Shown here: one piece after another, positions 31,382-41,985 of the stretch
Numbering within the stretch: the stretch's first letter is position 1
Layout: the number at the start of each line of letters is the position of its first letter
NCBI RefSeq assembly: GCF_023061135.1
Contig: NZ_JAKGAN010000004.1
Coordinates: 278,332-342,331 of the forward strand
Reading direction: 5' to 3'
Source: Chromohalobacter sarecensis
Lineage (GTDB): Bacteria > Pseudomonadota > Gammaproteobacteria > Pseudomonadales > Halomonadaceae
DNA: 64,000 nt
The notes under the pieces: generated by a model
What the model was told of the DNA's origin: nothing
Databases searched by the model: none
Seen by the model: only the letters and a program-made list of their open reading frames with translations
Made by a program: the position numbers and the translations under genes

Positions 31382-32275
31382 ATGTTTGACGTTGCCACGG
31401 CCATGATCATGCAAGACCGATATACCATGCCTGCGCAGTTACGCTGTGGGCGCCATCAGCTCGATCTCTCGTATCCCCGCGTGATGGGGATCCTCAATGT
31501 CACCCCCGATTCGTTTTCCGATGGTGGCCGTCATAACGCCCTGGACGAGGCGGTACGTCACGCCGAGTCCATGTTGGCCGAGGGGGCGGCGATCATCGAT
31601 ATCGGCGGCGAGTCGACCCGTCCCGGTGCCTCGCCAGTGCCGCTTCAGCAAGAGCTGGACCGCGTGCTGCCGGTGGTAGAGCGTTTGGTCAACGAGCTGG
31701 ATGCATTGGTGTCGTTGGATACGAGTCGCGGCGAAGTGATGCGTGAGGCGTCGGCACGTGGCGCGGGAATGATCAATGACGTGCGTAGTCTGCGCTGGCC
31801 CGGCGCGTTGGAGGCTGCAGCGATGAGCGGCTTGCCGGTATGTGTGATGCACATGCTTGGCGAGCCGACCGATATGCAGCGGGCACCGCATTATGAGGTG
31901 CCGATCGAGGAAGCGGTGGCCGGGTTTCTCGAGACGCGTATCGCCGAATGCGAGGCGGCAGGCATCAGGCGCGACAGGTTGGTGCTCGACCCAGGCTTTG
32001 GTTTTGGCAAGCGTGTCGAACATAACCTGCGGCTGCTGAATCGCATGCAACCATTGACTGATTTTGGGCTCCCCATACTAGCTGGCATGTCACGTAAGAG
32101 TATGATTGGTAAAGTGCTGGCGCGTCCCGTCGAGGAGCGCCTGCCGGGCGGCCTGGCGCTTGCCACGATGGCGGTGGAGCGAGGGGCGCGTATCGTGCGC
32201 GTTCACGATGTGGGACCGACGGTGGATGCGGTCAATATGACTTGGGCAGTGCTACAGGAAGGCACCGACGCATGA
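31382..32275 (+). CDS. folP: dihydropteroate synthase
   Basis: Joins pterin pyrophosphate and p-aminobenzoate in folate synthesis; sulfonamide target. 297 residues from the ATG at 31382, but no ribosome site is clear and ATGs at 31409 or 31427 may be the true start. Motifs: [36 protein letters not shown], and [14 protein letters not shown]. Overlaps glmM by four bases, the common folP-glmM pair. Confidence 0.95.
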   Translation: MFDVATAMIMQDRYTMPAQLRCGRHQLDLSYPRVMGILNVTPDSFSDGGRHNALDEAVRHAESMLAEGAAIIDIGGESTRPGASPVPLQQELDRVLPVVERLVNELDALVSLDTSRGEVMREASARGAGMINDVRSLRWPGALEAAAMSGLPVCVMHMLGEPTDMQRAPHYEVPIEEAVAGFLETRIAECEAAGIRRDRLVLDPGFGFGKRVEHNLRLLNRMQPLTDFGLPILAGMSRKSMIGKVLARPVEERLPGGLALATMAVERGARIVRVHDVGPTVDAVNMTWAVLQEGTDA

Positions 32276-33633
32276 CACGACGCTATTTTGGAACCGATGG
32301 TATTCGCGGCACGGTGGGAGAGCCTCCCATTACTGCCGATTTCGTATTGAAACTGGGCTGGGCGATGGGCCGTGTGCTGTCGCGCCACACGGGTCGCAAG
32401 TCGCGCGCCAAAGTATTGATCGGCAAGGACACGCGGATTTCGGGCTACATGTTCGAGTCTGCCCTGGAGGCGGGGCTGTCAGCGGCAGGGGTCGACGTAT
32501 CCTTGCTGGGGCCGATGCCCACGCCGGGTATCGCATATCTGACGCGGACGTTTCGTGCCGATGCGGGGATCGTCATCTCCGCGTCACACAATCCGTTCCA
32601 GGATAATGGCATCAAGTTCTTCTCCGCCGAGGGCGTAAAACTTGCCGATGCCGTCGAGGAAGAGATCGAGGCGGAGCTCGAGCAGCCGCTCACCACGGTG
32701 GCGCCGGCGGCCTTGGGTAAGGCGCTGCGTATCTCCGATGCTGCAGGACGTTACATCGAATTCTGCAAGTCCACGGTGCCTGACCGGCTGACGCTGGAAG
32801 GCCTGAAGGTGGTGCTGGACTGCGCGCATGGCGCGACCTATCACATCGCCCCCAGCGTGTTGCGCGAACTGGGCGCCGAGGTCAGCTTGATCGGCGTCGA
32901 TCCGGATGGGCTCAATATCAACCAGGGTGTGGGGTCCACGCATCCCGACGCCTTGCGCGCGACGGTGATCGAGCATGGCGCTGATCTCGGCATGGCATTG
33001 GATGGTGATGGCGACCGGGTGATCCTCGTCGATGCTGAGGGGCATGAGGTCGACGGCGACGATATTCTTTATCTGATTGCCCGCGACCGGAAGATGCGCG
33101 ATATGCTGGGCGGTGGCGTGGTCGGCACGCTGATGTCCAACTTCGGTCTTGCGGCCGCGCTGGAGGCCTTGGATATTCCCTTTGAGCGAGCCAAGGTCGG
33201 CGACCGTTATGTGATGGAGCGCCTGGCGGCCAACGGTTGGCAGTTGGGTGGCGAATCCTCCGGTCATATTGTCTGCGGCCATGTGCAGTCGACCGGGGAT
33301 GGCATCGTGTCGGCGCTTCAGGTGCTGGCGATCATGGTGCGCGAGTCGTCATCGCTATCGGGTCTGCTCAAGGGGTTCGAGAAGGCGCCGCAAGCGTTGG
33401 TCAACGTGCGCCTGACCTCTGATGTGGACAACGAAGCGTTGTTGGCCAATGAGCGGGTGCGTCATGCTGTTGTCTCAGTCGAGGCGGAGTTGGGCGACGA
33501 AGGGAGAGTATTGTTACGACCTTCGGGCACTGAGCCCTTGATCCGAGTCATGGTCGAAGGGCGCCCCCATTTCGATGTCGACGCGCTGGCCAAGCGTATT
33601 GCGGACGATATCGAGGGGCAAATGGCGCGCTAA
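32272..33633 (+). CDS. glmM: phosphoglucosamine mutase
   Basis: Converts glucosamine 6-phosphate to glucosamine 1-phosphate for cell-wall precursors. 453 residues from the ATG that overlaps the folP stop (an upstream frame extension is not needed): [15 protein letters not shown], the phosphoserine loop [17 protein letters not shown] (about 98-114), the metal loop DGDGDR (about 243) and GGESSGH; C-terminal [15 protein letters not shown] binds phosphate. Confidence 0.98.
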   Translation: MTRRYFGTDGIRGTVGEPPITADFVLKLGWAMGRVLSRHTGRKSRAKVLIGKDTRISGYMFESALEAGLSAAGVDVSLLGPMPTPGIAYLTRTFRADAGIVISASHNPFQDNGIKFFSAEGVKLADAVEEEIEAELEQPLTTVAPAALGKALRISDAAGRYIEFCKSTVPDRLTLEGLKVVLDCAHGATYHIAPSVLRELGAEVSLIGVDPDGLNINQGVGSTHPDALRATVIEHGADLGMALDGDGDRVILVDAEGHEVDGDDILYLIARDRKMRDMLGGGVVGTLMSNFGLAAALEALDIPFERAKVGDRYVMERLAANGWQLGGESSGHIVCGHVQSTGDGIVSALQVLAIMVRESSSLSGLLKGFEKAPQALVNVRLTSDVDNEALLANERVRHAVVSVEAELGDEGRVLLRPSGTEPLIRVMVEGRPHFDVDALAKRIADDIEGQMAR

Positions 33634-33697
33634 GGCGCGCATATTGTGTTGTCAATACGCCTCCTATACCATGGCGCTCCATTCGGAGGACTATTCT

Positions 33698-34447
33698 ATG
33701 CGCACGCCGCTGATTGCGGGCAATTGGAAGATGAACGGCTCGAACGCCCTGGTGGATGAGTTCGGTCGTGCCTTCGCCGATGTCGCGCTTCCCGATTCGC
33801 TGGACGTCGTCGTATTGCCGCCATTCACTTATCTCGATGCGGCGCGCCGTGCGTTGGCTGACGTCTCCGTGCAGCTCGGCGCGCAGACGCTCAATCCCGC
33901 GCATGCCGGTGCCCATACTGGCGAGGTCAGTGGCCGCATGCTCAAAGAGGTGGGTGTCGACTATGTGTTGGTCGGCCACTCGGAGCGGCGCGAGCTTTAT
34001 CGAGAAACCGATGACGACGTCTATGATCGCCTGCTGGCAGCATTGAATGTCGGCATTCAGCCGATTTTATGCGTTGGCGAGACGCTCGAGGCGCGCGATG
34101 CAGGGCATACCTTTGATGTCGTGCTGCGCCAGGTCGGTCATGCGCTGGCCTCCCTCGAGCCCGAGCAACGTGCTCGGGTGACGATCGCTTATGAGCCGGT
34201 CTGGGCCATCGGCACGGGACGTACGGCGACGCCCGAGCAAGCGCAGGACGTCATGGCCGCAATTCGTGAGTACCTGGCCGGTATCGATTCCGGCCTGGCG
34301 CAGTCAATGCGGTTGCTTTACGGCGGCAGTATGAGCGCGGCCAACGCGGCCGAGTTGCTGGCTCAGCCGGATATCGACGGCGGCCTGGTGGGTGGTGCTT
34401 CGCTCAAGGTCGACGATTTTCTAGCCATTTGTCATTCAGCAAGGTAG
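33698..34447 (+). CDS. tpiA: triosephosphate isomerase
   Basis: Interconverts DHAP and glyceraldehyde 3-phosphate. 249 residues starting [20 protein letters not shown] precedes the ATG. Catalytic residues are seen as Lys in NWKMN, His in VGHSERR (about 95) and Glu in [11 protein letters not shown] (about 167); the phosphate loop is [11 protein letters not shown]. Four bases before secG, the tpiA-secG pair. Confidence 0.99.
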   Translation: MRTPLIAGNWKMNGSNALVDEFGRAFADVALPDSLDVVVLPPFTYLDAARRALADVSVQLGAQTLNPAHAGAHTGEVSGRMLKEVGVDYVLVGHSERRELYRETDDDVYDRLLAALNVGIQPILCVGETLEARDAGHTFDVVLRQVGHALASLEPEQRARVTIAYEPVWAIGTGRTATPEQAQDVMAAIREYLAGIDSGLAQSMRLLYGGSMSAANAAELLAQPDIDGGLVGGASLKVDDFLAICHSAR

Positions 34448-34451
34448 CGCG

Positions 34452-34811
34452 ATGTATATTGGGGTGTTGTTGGTTCACGTGGCGATCGCCATTGCCCTGG
34501 TGGTGTTGGTGTTGCTACAGCAAGGCAAGGGCGCCGACGCTGGCGCGTCCTTCGGGGGCGGTGCTTCGCAAACGGTTTTCGGGTCGCAAGGCAGCGGTAA
34601 TTTCCTGGCCAAGTTGACGGGCGTGCTGGCGGCAGTTTTTTTCGCGACCTCGCTGGGCCTGGCGTACATGGTCTCGCAGGCCGGGGATGCGCCACAGGAA
34701 GGTGTGCCCGATGCACAAGTCGTCGAGCAACAAAAATCTTCGCCATCTATTGACGAAGAGGAAGATAACGAGCAGAATGCAGCGCCAGTACTCGAGGACG
34801 GCGGCGAATAA
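34452..34811 (+). CDS. secG: preprotein translocase subunit SecG
   Basis: Small SecYEG membrane subunit. 119 residues: helix one (about 4-22, [20 protein letters not shown]), the glycine-rich loop [28 protein letters not shown] (seen as [11 protein letters not shown] and [12 protein letters not shown]), helix two (about 56-76), then an acidic tail of about 40 residues. Followed by tRNA-Leu. Confidence 0.96.
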   Translation: MYIGVLLVHVAIAIALVVLVLLQQGKGADAGASFGGGASQTVFGSQGSGNFLAKLTGVLAAVFFATSLGLAYMVSQAGDAPQEGVPDAQVVEQQKSSPSIDEEEDNEQNAAPVLEDGGE

Positions 34812-34952
34812 ATGCAATGCCGTCATTGGGTTAGCTCATCAAGTAATGTAGAAAAGCCAAATTGGCCGACTTCATGATGAGTGGTGTAGCAGGCGAAGCG
34901 ATGCAGACCAAAAGTATTAAGTGTTTTGCGTCGAGATAGCCTGGCCCCTGTT

Positions 34953-35039
34953 GCCGAAGTGGTGGAATTGGTAGACACGCTATCTTGAGGGGGTAGTGAC
35001 CTCATGGTCGTGCGGGTTCAAGTCCCGCCTTCGGCACCA
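34953..35039 (+). tRNA. tRNA-Leu (GAG)
   Basis: 87 nt, class II with a long variable arm. Acceptor GCCGAAG pairs with CTTCGGC; the anticodon loop reads TTGAGGG, anticodon GAG; T-arm GGGTTCAAGTCCC; CCA encoded. It follows secG, as leuU does in E. coli and Pseudomonas. Confidence 0.97.
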
Positions 35040-35104
35040 CATTGAGTCAATGTAAGCTGTTGACCCAATTGAAGATTGGCACGATATGACGATGGTTCGA
35101 CACC

Positions 35105-35133
35105 TTGACCTTTCAAGAGGTGGTCAGTATAAT
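35105..35133 (+). promoter_or_regulatory. sigma-70 promoter of tRNA-fMet
   Basis: TTGACC, 17-bp spacer, perfect TATAAT, 14 bp before the tRNA 5' end. It also may drive the rimP-nusA-infB operon past the tRNA terminator. Confidence 0.85.
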
Positions 35134-35146
35134 CGTCAGCCATTGA

Positions 35147-35223
<77 letters not shown>

Positions 35224-35234
35224 AGTTTTTTACG

Positions 35235-35263
35235 AAAAGCCCCTTCCTATGAAGGGGCTTTTT
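35235..35263 (+). terminator. terminator after tRNA-fMet
   Basis: A 12-bp stem AAAAGCCCCTTC / GAAGGGGCTTTT with loop CTAT and a T run, between the tRNA and rimP. Confidence 0.9.
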
Positions 35264-35359
35264 GTTATCACTTGCGACGATAACGCCAATCAGCCACCTA
35301 GCTTTCCTCTTTACTCCTGGTCAGGTGCCTGATGCAACTGCTAGTGGGAGCCTCCGCCT

Positions 35360-35821
35360 GTGGCAAATAAGCACGCTGCACTGAATACGCTCATCGAGCC
35401 GGTCGTGACGGCCATGGGCTTCGATCTCTGGGGGGTCGACTACCTTTCCCAGGGTAAGCATTCCCGTTTGGTGATCTATATCGAAAGCGCCGAGGGCGTG
35501 ACCGTGGACGACTGCGCGTCAGTCAGCCGTCAAGTCAGTGGCGTACTGGATGTAGAAGACCCCATCGCGGGAGAATATCGCTTGGAGGTCTCATCGCCGG
35601 GAATGGATCGTCCTCTGTTTACGCTCGATCAGTTCGCGCGTTTCAAGGGCAGCTATGTCCAGGTGAAGTTGAGCGCTCCCTTCGAAGGGCGTCGTAAGTT
35701 TCAAGGACAACTGGCGGGTGTCGAGGGCGACGAGATTCTGCTGCAACTCGACGGACAAGAATATTGCTTTCCGGTCGAAAGCATCGAGCAGGCGCGGGTG
35801 GTGCCTCAGTTCGATAATTAA
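35360..35821 (+). CDS. rimP: ribosome maturation factor RimP
   Basis: Assists 30S subunit maturation. 153 residues from a GTG start ([15 protein letters not shown]). Family motifs: [44 protein letters not shown] (about 76) in the N-terminal domain, and a C-terminal SH3-like domain. First gene of the rimP-nusA-infB-rbfA-truB cluster. Confidence 0.97.
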   Translation: MANKHAALNTLIEPVVTAMGFDLWGVDYLSQGKHSRLVIYIESAEGVTVDDCASVSRQVSGVLDVEDPIAGEYRLEVSSPGMDRPLFTLDQFARFKGSYVQVKLSAPFEGRRKFQGQLAGVEGDEILLQLDGQEYCFPVESIEQARVVPQFDN

Positions 35822-35847
35822 GGACAGCTTTTCTACGAGGCATAGGC

Positions 35848-37341
35848 ATGAGTAAAGAGATTCTGCTAGTCGTGGATGCGATCTCGAACGAAAAGGGGGT
35901 GCCGCGAGAAGTGATCTTCGAGGCCGTGGAGTCGGCGCTGGCGAGTGCATCGCGTAAGCGTTTCGACGGCCAGGAAGTGAGCGCCCGCGTCAAGATCGAC
36001 CGCGTGACAGGCGACTATGACACCTTCCGTCGCTGGACCGTCGTCGACGATGACGCGTTCGAGAATCCGGACAGCGAGATTCCGCTCTCCGAGGCAGAGC
36101 GTCGCGATCCGCCGCTGGCCCTCGGCGATGTGGTCGAAGAGCAGGTCGAATCGGTGGCTTTCGGACGTATCGCTGCCCAGACCGCCAAGCAGGTTATCGT
36201 GCAAAAAGTGCGCGAAGCCGAACGAGCCGAGGTCGTGCGCCAATACGCCGAGCGTGAAGGCGAACTGGTGGCGGGTATCGTCAAGAAGACCACGCGTGAA
36301 GGGCTGGTGGTCGACCTGGGGGAGAATGCTGAGGCTTTCCTCCCGCGTAGTGAGATGATCCCCGGCGAACGTTACCGCATGAACGAGCGGGTACGTGCCC
36401 TGTTGTGGAAGGTCGATGCCGAGGCGCGTGGTTCGCAGTTGATTCTGACGCGTACGCGCCCCGAGGTGATCGTCGAGCTCTTCAAGATCGAAGTGCCTGA
36501 AATTGCCGAGCAATTGATCGAGATCAAGGGGGCTGCACGCGATCCGGGTGCACGCGCCAAGATCGCGGTGAAGACCAATGACAAGCGTATCGACCCGGTC
36601 GGTGCGTGTGTCGGCATGCGCGGTTCGCGCGTGCAAGCGGTGTCCAACGAGCTGGGTAACGAGCGCGTGGACATCATTACGTGGGACGACAACCCGGCGC
36701 AATTGGTGATCAACGCCATGGCGCCTGCGGAAGTCGGTTCCATTCTTGTCGACGAAGATGCCCACTCCATGGATGTCGCCGTCGCCGAGGATAACCTGGC
36801 GCAGGCCATCGGCCGCAGCGGCCAGAACGTTCGCCTGGCTTCCGAGCTAACGGGTTGGACGCTCAACGTGATGACCGAGGAAGAGGCCGAAGGTAAGCGC
36901 GAGCAAGAAATCGACAGCCTGATCGAGTACTTCATCAATCATCTCGAAGTCGACGATGAACTGGCACGTCTGCTGGTCGAGGAAGGCTTTACCTCGCTCG
37001 AAGAGCTGGCCTACGTGCCGCTCGAGGAATTGCTCGAAATCGAGGAATTGGATGAAGCACTGATCGAAACGCTGCGCGCTCGAGCCAAGGACGAGCTGCT
37101 GACGCTGGCCATTGCCTCCGAAGAGGCGCTGGACGGCGCGCAGCCTGACGACGACCTCCTTGAAATGGAGGGCATGGAGCGTCACTTGGCATTCACGCTC
37201 GCCAGCCTAGGGATCGTCACTCGTGAGGATTTGGCCGAGCAGTCCATCGATGATCTCAAGGACATCGACGATGTGGACGAAGAGCGCGCTGCGGCGCTGA
37301 TAATGACCGCTCGTGCGCCTTGGTTCGAGAGCGAACAGTAA
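35848..37341 (+). CDS. nusA: transcription termination/antitermination factor NusA
   Basis: Controls RNA polymerase pausing and termination. 497 residues: N-terminal domain (1-130), S1 domain (about 135-200), two KH domains (about 230-345) with [14 protein letters not shown] and the [13 protein letters not shown]-binding loop, then two acidic C-terminal repeats as in E. coli. 26 bp after rimP. Confidence 0.99.
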   Translation: MSKEILLVVDAISNEKGVPREVIFEAVESALASASRKRFDGQEVSARVKIDRVTGDYDTFRRWTVVDDDAFENPDSEIPLSEAERRDPPLALGDVVEEQVESVAFGRIAAQTAKQVIVQKVREAERAEVVRQYAEREGELVAGIVKKTTREGLVVDLGENAEAFLPRSEMIPGERYRMNERVRALLWKVDAEARGSQLILTRTRPEVIVELFKIEVPEIAEQLIEIKGAARDPGARAKIAVKTNDKRIDPVGACVGMRGSRVQAVSNELGNERVDIITWDDNPAQLVINAMAPAEVGSILVDEDAHSMDVAVAEDNLAQAIGRSGQNVRLASELTGWTLNVMTEEEAEGKREQEIDSLIEYFINHLEVDDELARLLVEEGFTSLEELAYVPLEELLEIEELDEALIETLRARAKDELLTLAIASEEALDGAQPDDDLLEMEGMERHLAFTLASLGIVTREDLAEQSIDDLKDIDDVDEERAAALIMTARAPWFESEQ

Positions 37342-37368
37342 TCTGGTCACGGGCTCAGGAGGGTCGTA

Positions 37369-39921
37369 ATGTCAGACATGACCGTTAAGGATTTTGCCAG
37401 CAAGGTGGGACGCGACGTGTCCCGTCTGCTGGAGCAGATGAAAGAAGCAGGACTTCCCCATCAGGCCGAAGGCGATGCGGTATCCGAGGAGGACAAACAG
37501 CGCCTTCTCGATCACCTGACGCGCAGCCATGGTGGAGACAGCGGCACGGCGAAGAACCGCGTGACGCTGACGCGTAATACCAAGAGCCGGATCCGTAGTG
37601 GCGATGGCCGTGGCAAGGCCATCGACGTGCAGGTGCGCAAGAAGCGTACGTACGTCAAACGCGAGCCGGAGCCGACCGAAGAAGCACCGGCCGAGGACGC
37701 CGGTCCGCGTCAGTTGGTCGGTGACATGGCCGATGCCAAGCAGGCTCAGGCCGCCCAAGCTGCCGAAACCGCCAAGGCGGAAGAGGCTGCTGCGGAAGAG
37801 GCCGCGCGGGTTAAGGCACAAGAATCGGCACAGGAAGCTCAGGCATCCGAAGCCGCCAAACTGGCTGAAAGCGAGACGCCGAGCACACCGGACGTCCCCG
37901 TGCCCGAAGATATCGCCACACCGGCGCCTGCGAGCGAGCCCTACGTCGAAGCGCCGCCGAAAGAGCCGCGGACACCGAACCGTCGTGGTCAGACTCCGCA
38001 TAAGAAAGAGTCAGAACGTGGCCGCAAAGGCGGACGTGACGATGACGATGATCGCCGTGAGCGGCGTCGCGGCAATGCCAAGAAAGCCAAGCGCTCCGAG
38101 CGCCGTGGCGGTCGTCGTGGCGGTGGTCGTGATAATCAGCATGGCTTCCAGAAGCCGACGCAGCCCATCGTCCGCGAAGTTGGCATTCCCGAGTCGATCA
38201 GCGTTGCCGAGTTGGCCGACAAGATGTCGATCAAGGCCAATGAGGTCATCAAGGCGATGTTCACCATGGGTGCGGCGGTGACCATCAACCAGACCATCGA
38301 CCAAGACACGGCGGCCATTGTCGTCGAAGAGATGGGCCACAAGCCCAAGCTGGTCAAGGACGATGCGCTGGAGACGGAAGTGCTCGAGGCCATCTCCTAC
38401 GAAGGCGATGAAATCACGCGTGCGCCGGTCGTCACGGTGATGGGGCACGTCGATCACGGCAAAACCTCACTACTCGACTTCATCCGCCGCACGAAGGTTG
38501 CGACGGGCGAGGCCGGTGGCATCACTCAGCACATCGGCGCTTATCACGTCGAAGATCAGCACGGCGGTGTGACCTTCCTCGATACACCGGGCCACGCGGC
38601 GTTCACCGCCATGCGTGCGCGCGGTGCCCAGGCGACCGACGTGGTCATACTGGTCGTCGCTGCCGACGATGGGGTCATGCCGCAGACCGTCGAGGCGATC
38701 GAGCATTCCAAAGCGGCCGGCGTCCCGATGGTGGTTGCGGTCAATAAGGTCGATAAGGAAGGTGCGGATTTCGACCGTATACGCAATGAGTTGTCCCAGC
38801 ACGGAGTGATCTCCGAGGAATGGGGCGGTGATACGCAGTTCGTGCACGTCTCGGCCAAGACCGGTGACGGCATCGATGCATTGCTCGAGGCGGTACTGCT
38901 GGTCTCTGAAGTGCTCGAGCTCAAGGCGGTGCCGGACGCGCCGGCCAAGGGTGTCGTCGTCGAATCGCAGTTGGACAAGGGCCGTGGCCCGGTGGCGACC
39001 GTGCTGGTACAGAACGGCACGCTCAAGCGGGGCGATATCGTCCTGGCTGGCTTGCACTATGGTCGTGTTCGCGCGCTGGTCAACGAAACCGGCACACGCG
39101 TGGAAGAGGTCGGCCCCGCCATGCCGGTCGAGATTCAGGGGCTGGATGGTACGCCTGAAGCCGGTGACGAGTTCATCGTCGTGGCCGACGAGAAGAAGGC
39201 GCGCGAAGTCGCCAACTTCCGTCAGGGCAAGTACCGCGAAGTGCGCCTGGCTCGCCAGCAGAAGGCCAAGCTGGAGAACATGTTCAGCCAGATGGGCCAG
39301 GACGAAGTGGCCAAGCTCAACGTCGTCCTCAAAGTCGATGTGCAAGGCTCCCTGGAAGCGATTCGCGGCGCCCTGGAAGAGCTCTCCACCGACGAGGTCA
39401 AGGTCGCAGTCGTGTCCTCTGGTGTCGGCGGAATCACCGGCACCGATGCCAACCTGGCGGTGGCCAGTGACGCCATCCTGGTCGGTTTCAACGTGCGCGC
39501 CGATGTCTCTGCACGGGAAATCGTCGACCGGGAAGGCCTGGATCTGCGCTATTACAGCGTGATCTATCACCTCATCGACGAGGTCAAGCAGGCCATGAGT
39601 GGCATGCTGGCACCGGAATGGAAGGAAGAGATCGTCGGCGTAGCCGAAGTGCGCGAGGTGTTCCGTGCGCCCAAGATTGGTGCCGTGGCAGGCTGCATGG
39701 TCGTCGAAGGCACCGTGCACCGTCACAAGCGGATTCGTGTACTGCGCGAGAACGTCGTCATCTACGAAGGCGAGCTGGAATCCCTGCGTCGCTACAAGGA
39801 TGACCTTGGCGAGGTCCGCAGTGGTATGGAGTGCGGTATCGGCGTCAAGAACTACAACGACGTTCAGGTCGGCGACAAGATCGAAGTCTTCGATCAGGTC
39901 AAGGTCGAGCGTAGCCTGTAA
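37369..39921 (+). CDS. infB: translation initiation factor IF-2
   Basis: GTPase that places initiator tRNA. 850 residues: an N-terminal domain, a long Ala/Glu/Lys/Arg-rich variable region (about 60-270), then the G domain with [13 protein letters not shown] (about 356), DTPGHAAF and NKVDKEG, and C-terminal domains binding fMet-tRNA. The linker contains a highly charged [10 protein letters not shown] stretch. An internal second start, as in E. coli, is possible. Confidence 0.98.
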   Translation: MSDMTVKDFASKVGRDVSRLLEQMKEAGLPHQAEGDAVSEEDKQRLLDHLTRSHGGDSGTAKNRVTLTRNTKSRIRSGDGRGKAIDVQVRKKRTYVKREPEPTEEAPAEDAGPRQLVGDMADAKQAQAAQAAETAKAEEAAAEEAARVKAQESAQEAQASEAAKLAESETPSTPDVPVPEDIATPAPASEPYVEAPPKEPRTPNRRGQTPHKKESERGRKGGRDDDDDRRERRRGNAKKAKRSERRGGRRGGGRDNQHGFQKPTQPIVREVGIPESISVAELADKMSIKANEVIKAMFTMGAAVTINQTIDQDTAAIVVEEMGHKPKLVKDDALETEVLEAISYEGDEITRAPVVTVMGHVDHGKTSLLDFIRRTKVATGEAGGITQHIGAYHVEDQHGGVTFLDTPGHAAFTAMRARGAQATDVVILVVAADDGVMPQTVEAIEHSKAAGVPMVVAVNKVDKEGADFDRIRNELSQHGVISEEWGGDTQFVHVSAKTGDGIDALLEAVLLVSEVLELKAVPDAPAKGVVVESQLDKGRGPVATVLVQNGTLKRGDIVLAGLHYGRVRALVNETGTRVEEVGPAMPVEIQGLDGTPEAGDEFIVVADEKKAREVANFRQGKYREVRLARQQKAKLENMFSQMGQDEVAKLNVVLKVDVQGSLEAIRGALEELSTDEVKVAVVSSGVGGITGTDANLAVASDAILVGFNVRADVSAREIVDREGLDLRYYSVIYHLIDEVKQAMSGMLAPEWKEEIVGVAEVREVFRAPKIGAVAGCMVVEGTVHRHKRIRVLRENVVIYEGELESLRRYKDDLGEVRSGMECGIGVKNYNDVQVGDKIEVFDQVKVERSL

Positions 39922-39977
39922 GGTATGGCGGACGACGTGTCGTCCGCCATCCGAGCGGCGAATCGCGGGAGATAACG

Positions 39978-40370
39978 ATGCGCGAATTCAAACGTACCGA
40001 TCGTGTGGCCGATCAACTGCAGCAGGAGTTGGCCGTCCTCATCCAGCGTGAGATTAAGGATCCTCGCCTGGGGATGGTCACGGTGAGTGCGGTGACGGTC
40101 AGTCGCGATCTGGGTTATGCCGACATCCACATCACGCTGCTGGGTGAAAACGATGCCACGCGCATCGACGAAAACCTCAAGGTGCTGCGGCATGCGCGGG
40201 GGTTCCTGCGCAGTCAGATAGCCAATCGCGTCAAGCTCCGGCACGTGCCGGAACTGCGCTTTCATTACGATGAAAGCATCGTGCGCGGTCAGCGTCTGTC
40301 GTCCTTGATCGACGAGGCGGTGGCCGATGATCGCCGCCGTCACGACGATGACGAAGACGAGGTACGTTGA
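39978..40370 (+). CDS. rbfA: ribosome-binding factor A
   Basis: Binds the 30S subunit during maturation and cold adaptation. 130 residues; REFKRTDRVADQLQQELAVLIQ and DPRLGMVTVSAVTVSRDLGYA are family features, RLVPELRFH-like KLRHVPELRFHYDES near the end. It is followed by truB, whose ATG overlaps its stop (TGATG). Confidence 0.98.
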   Translation: MREFKRTDRVADQLQQELAVLIQREIKDPRLGMVTVSAVTVSRDLGYADIHITLLGENDATRIDENLKVLRHARGFLRSQIANRVKLRHVPELRFHYDESIVRGQRLSSLIDEAVADDRRRHDDDEDEVR

Positions 40371-41293
40371 TGGCGCGACGTCGTCGTGGCATACCGGTGG
40401 ACGGCGTGCTGTTGCTCGATAAGGCACAGGGCATTTCGTCGAACCATGCCTTGCAGCAGGTGCGTCGTCTGTACGAGGCGCAGAAGGCTGGCCATACCGG
40501 TACGCTGGACCCAATGGCGACTGGCTTGCTGCCGATTTGCTTTGGTGAGGCGACCAAATTTTCGGCCTATTTGCTCGATGCCGACAAGACGTATCGCACG
40601 CGTGTCAGGCTGGGTGAAATTACCGATACCGGTGACGCCGAAGGTACGTTGGTCGAGCGTCATTCGGTGCCGGCCCTCGTCGAGGATGATATCGAGGCTG
40701 CGCTAGCACGGTTTCGCGGTGATATCGAGCAGGTTCCTCCGATGTACTCGGCACTCAAGCACCAGGGGCGCCCGTTGTACGAGCTGGCGCGCGAAGGCAA
40801 GCAAGTCGAGCGTGCGGCGCGCCGCGTAACGGTTTATGATATGCGCCTGTTGTCGTGCGAGAGCGAAGGCTTCGAGCTCGAGGTCCGCTGCAGCAAGGGT
40901 ACCTATATTCGTACCCTGGCTGAGGATATCGGTCGGGCGCTAGGATGTGGCGCGCACATTACGTCCCTGCGTCGGCTACGAAGCGGACCGTTCGACGCCG
41001 ATGCCATGCAGGGCTTCGAGGCGCTCGAGCAAATGGACGGGGCCTCGCGTCAGGCGCGATTGTTGCCCATCGATGCGATGTTGCCCCATGTGCCATCGCT
41101 TGAAGTGGCAGCGATCGAGTCGCGGCGGCTGCTGCATGGGCAGCGGGCCCGGGTCGACACCGGGGCGCTGGTCGCGGACGAGACGGCGCGTCTATATCAC
41201 AGCGGTGCTTTCCTGGGACTCGTGAGCGTGACGAGGCCTGGAGAGGTCACGCCGCGACGCTTACGGAATACCGCCTCGCCCGTTCGCGAGTGA
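40370..41293 (+). CDS. truB: tRNA pseudouridine-55 synthase
   Basis: Makes pseudouridine 55 in tRNA T-loops. The ATG overlapping the rbfA stop gives 307 residues (a TTG three bases earlier is the alternative). Motifs: GVLLLDKAQGISSNHALQ, catalytic Asp in GHTGTLDPMATGLLPI (about 47), VPPMYSALKHQG and YIRTLAEDIG; a C-terminal PUA-like part. Confidence 0.98.
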   Translation: MARRRRGIPVDGVLLLDKAQGISSNHALQQVRRLYEAQKAGHTGTLDPMATGLLPICFGEATKFSAYLLDADKTYRTRVRLGEITDTGDAEGTLVERHSVPALVEDDIEAALARFRGDIEQVPPMYSALKHQGRPLYELAREGKQVERAARRVTVYDMRLLSCESEGFELEVRCSKGTYIRTLAEDIGRALGCGAHITSLRRLRSGPFDADAMQGFEALEQMDGASRQARLLPIDAMLPHVPSLEVAAIESRRLLHGQRARVDTGALVADETARLYHSGAFLGLVSVTRPGEVTPRRLRNTASPVRE

Positions 41294-41326
41294 GGCGTGA
41301 TGCCGGCGCGTGCCATGTGCGTCGGG

Positions 41327-41349
41327 GCACACCGATACCCTCGGTGTGC
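41327..41349 (+). other. hairpin in the rpsO leader
   Basis: GCACACCGA / TCGGTGTGC stem with a 5-nt loop, 116 bp before rpsO, in the 171-bp truB-rpsO gap. It may be part of an S15-autoregulated leader or mRNA-processing site; no direct proof. Confidence 0.45.
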
Positions 41350-41464
41350 ATGAAGGCCAGGCCTTTTACATGGCGCCCGTATTTCGCGGGCAGTACCTGG
41401 AGACTGCAAATATGCGTGGTCTCCGACATTCATTGCTCAGGCATATTGTTTACTGGAGAGAGAA

Positions 41465-41734
41465 ATGGCACTGACCGCTGAACAGAAAGCCGCCATCGTT
41501 GACGAATACGGTCGTGGCGAAAGCGATACCGGTTCGCCTGAAGTACAGGTGGCCCTGCTATCCGCCAACATCGATGGCTTGCAGGATCACTTCAAGAGTA
41601 ACAAGCAGGATCACCACTCTCGTCGTGGTCTGATTCGCATGGTCAACCAGCGTCGCAAGCTGCTGGATTACCTGAAACGCAAGGATATCGGGCGCTATCA
41701 GTCGTTGATCCAGCGTCTCGGCCTGCGCCGCTAA
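41465..41734 (+). CDS. rpsO: 30S ribosomal protein S15
   Basis: Primary 16S-binding protein of the central domain. 89 residues, standard length, with the conserved [22 protein letters not shown] and [22 protein letters not shown] (seen as [17 protein letters not shown]). GGAGAGA precedes the ATG. Followed by a terminator and pnp. Confidence 0.99.
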   Translation: MALTAEQKAAIVDEYGRGESDTGSPEVQVALLSANIDGLQDHFKSNKQDHHSRRGLIRMVNQRRKLLDYLKRKDIGRYQSLIQRLGLRR

Positions 41735-41841
41735 GGAAAGTTCCGTTCGCGACAGAGCAGGTGTGGGTGCCATGAAGGTGTTGCACCTGCATGCCAGGGT
41801 CGCGAAGGTCTTTCACATGAGCGCCGACGCATGGTTGTTTG

Positions 41842-41874
41842 AAACGGGCAGTCCTCCGGGGCTGCCCGTTTTTT
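41842..41874 (+). terminator. terminator between rpsO and pnp
   Basis: AACGGGCAG / CTGCCCGTT stem, loop of ten bases, six T. Readthrough to pnp is expected, as in E. coli. Confidence 0.85.
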
Positions 41875-41985
41875 GTTTCGTCGGCCCCGGGTGTCGTAAT
41901 GAGTGGCCCCGTGGCGCGTGAACTCCTAAAATGGTCGCCGAGTCGAAACGACCAATACATGAGATGAAAAGTTAAGGACATTGCC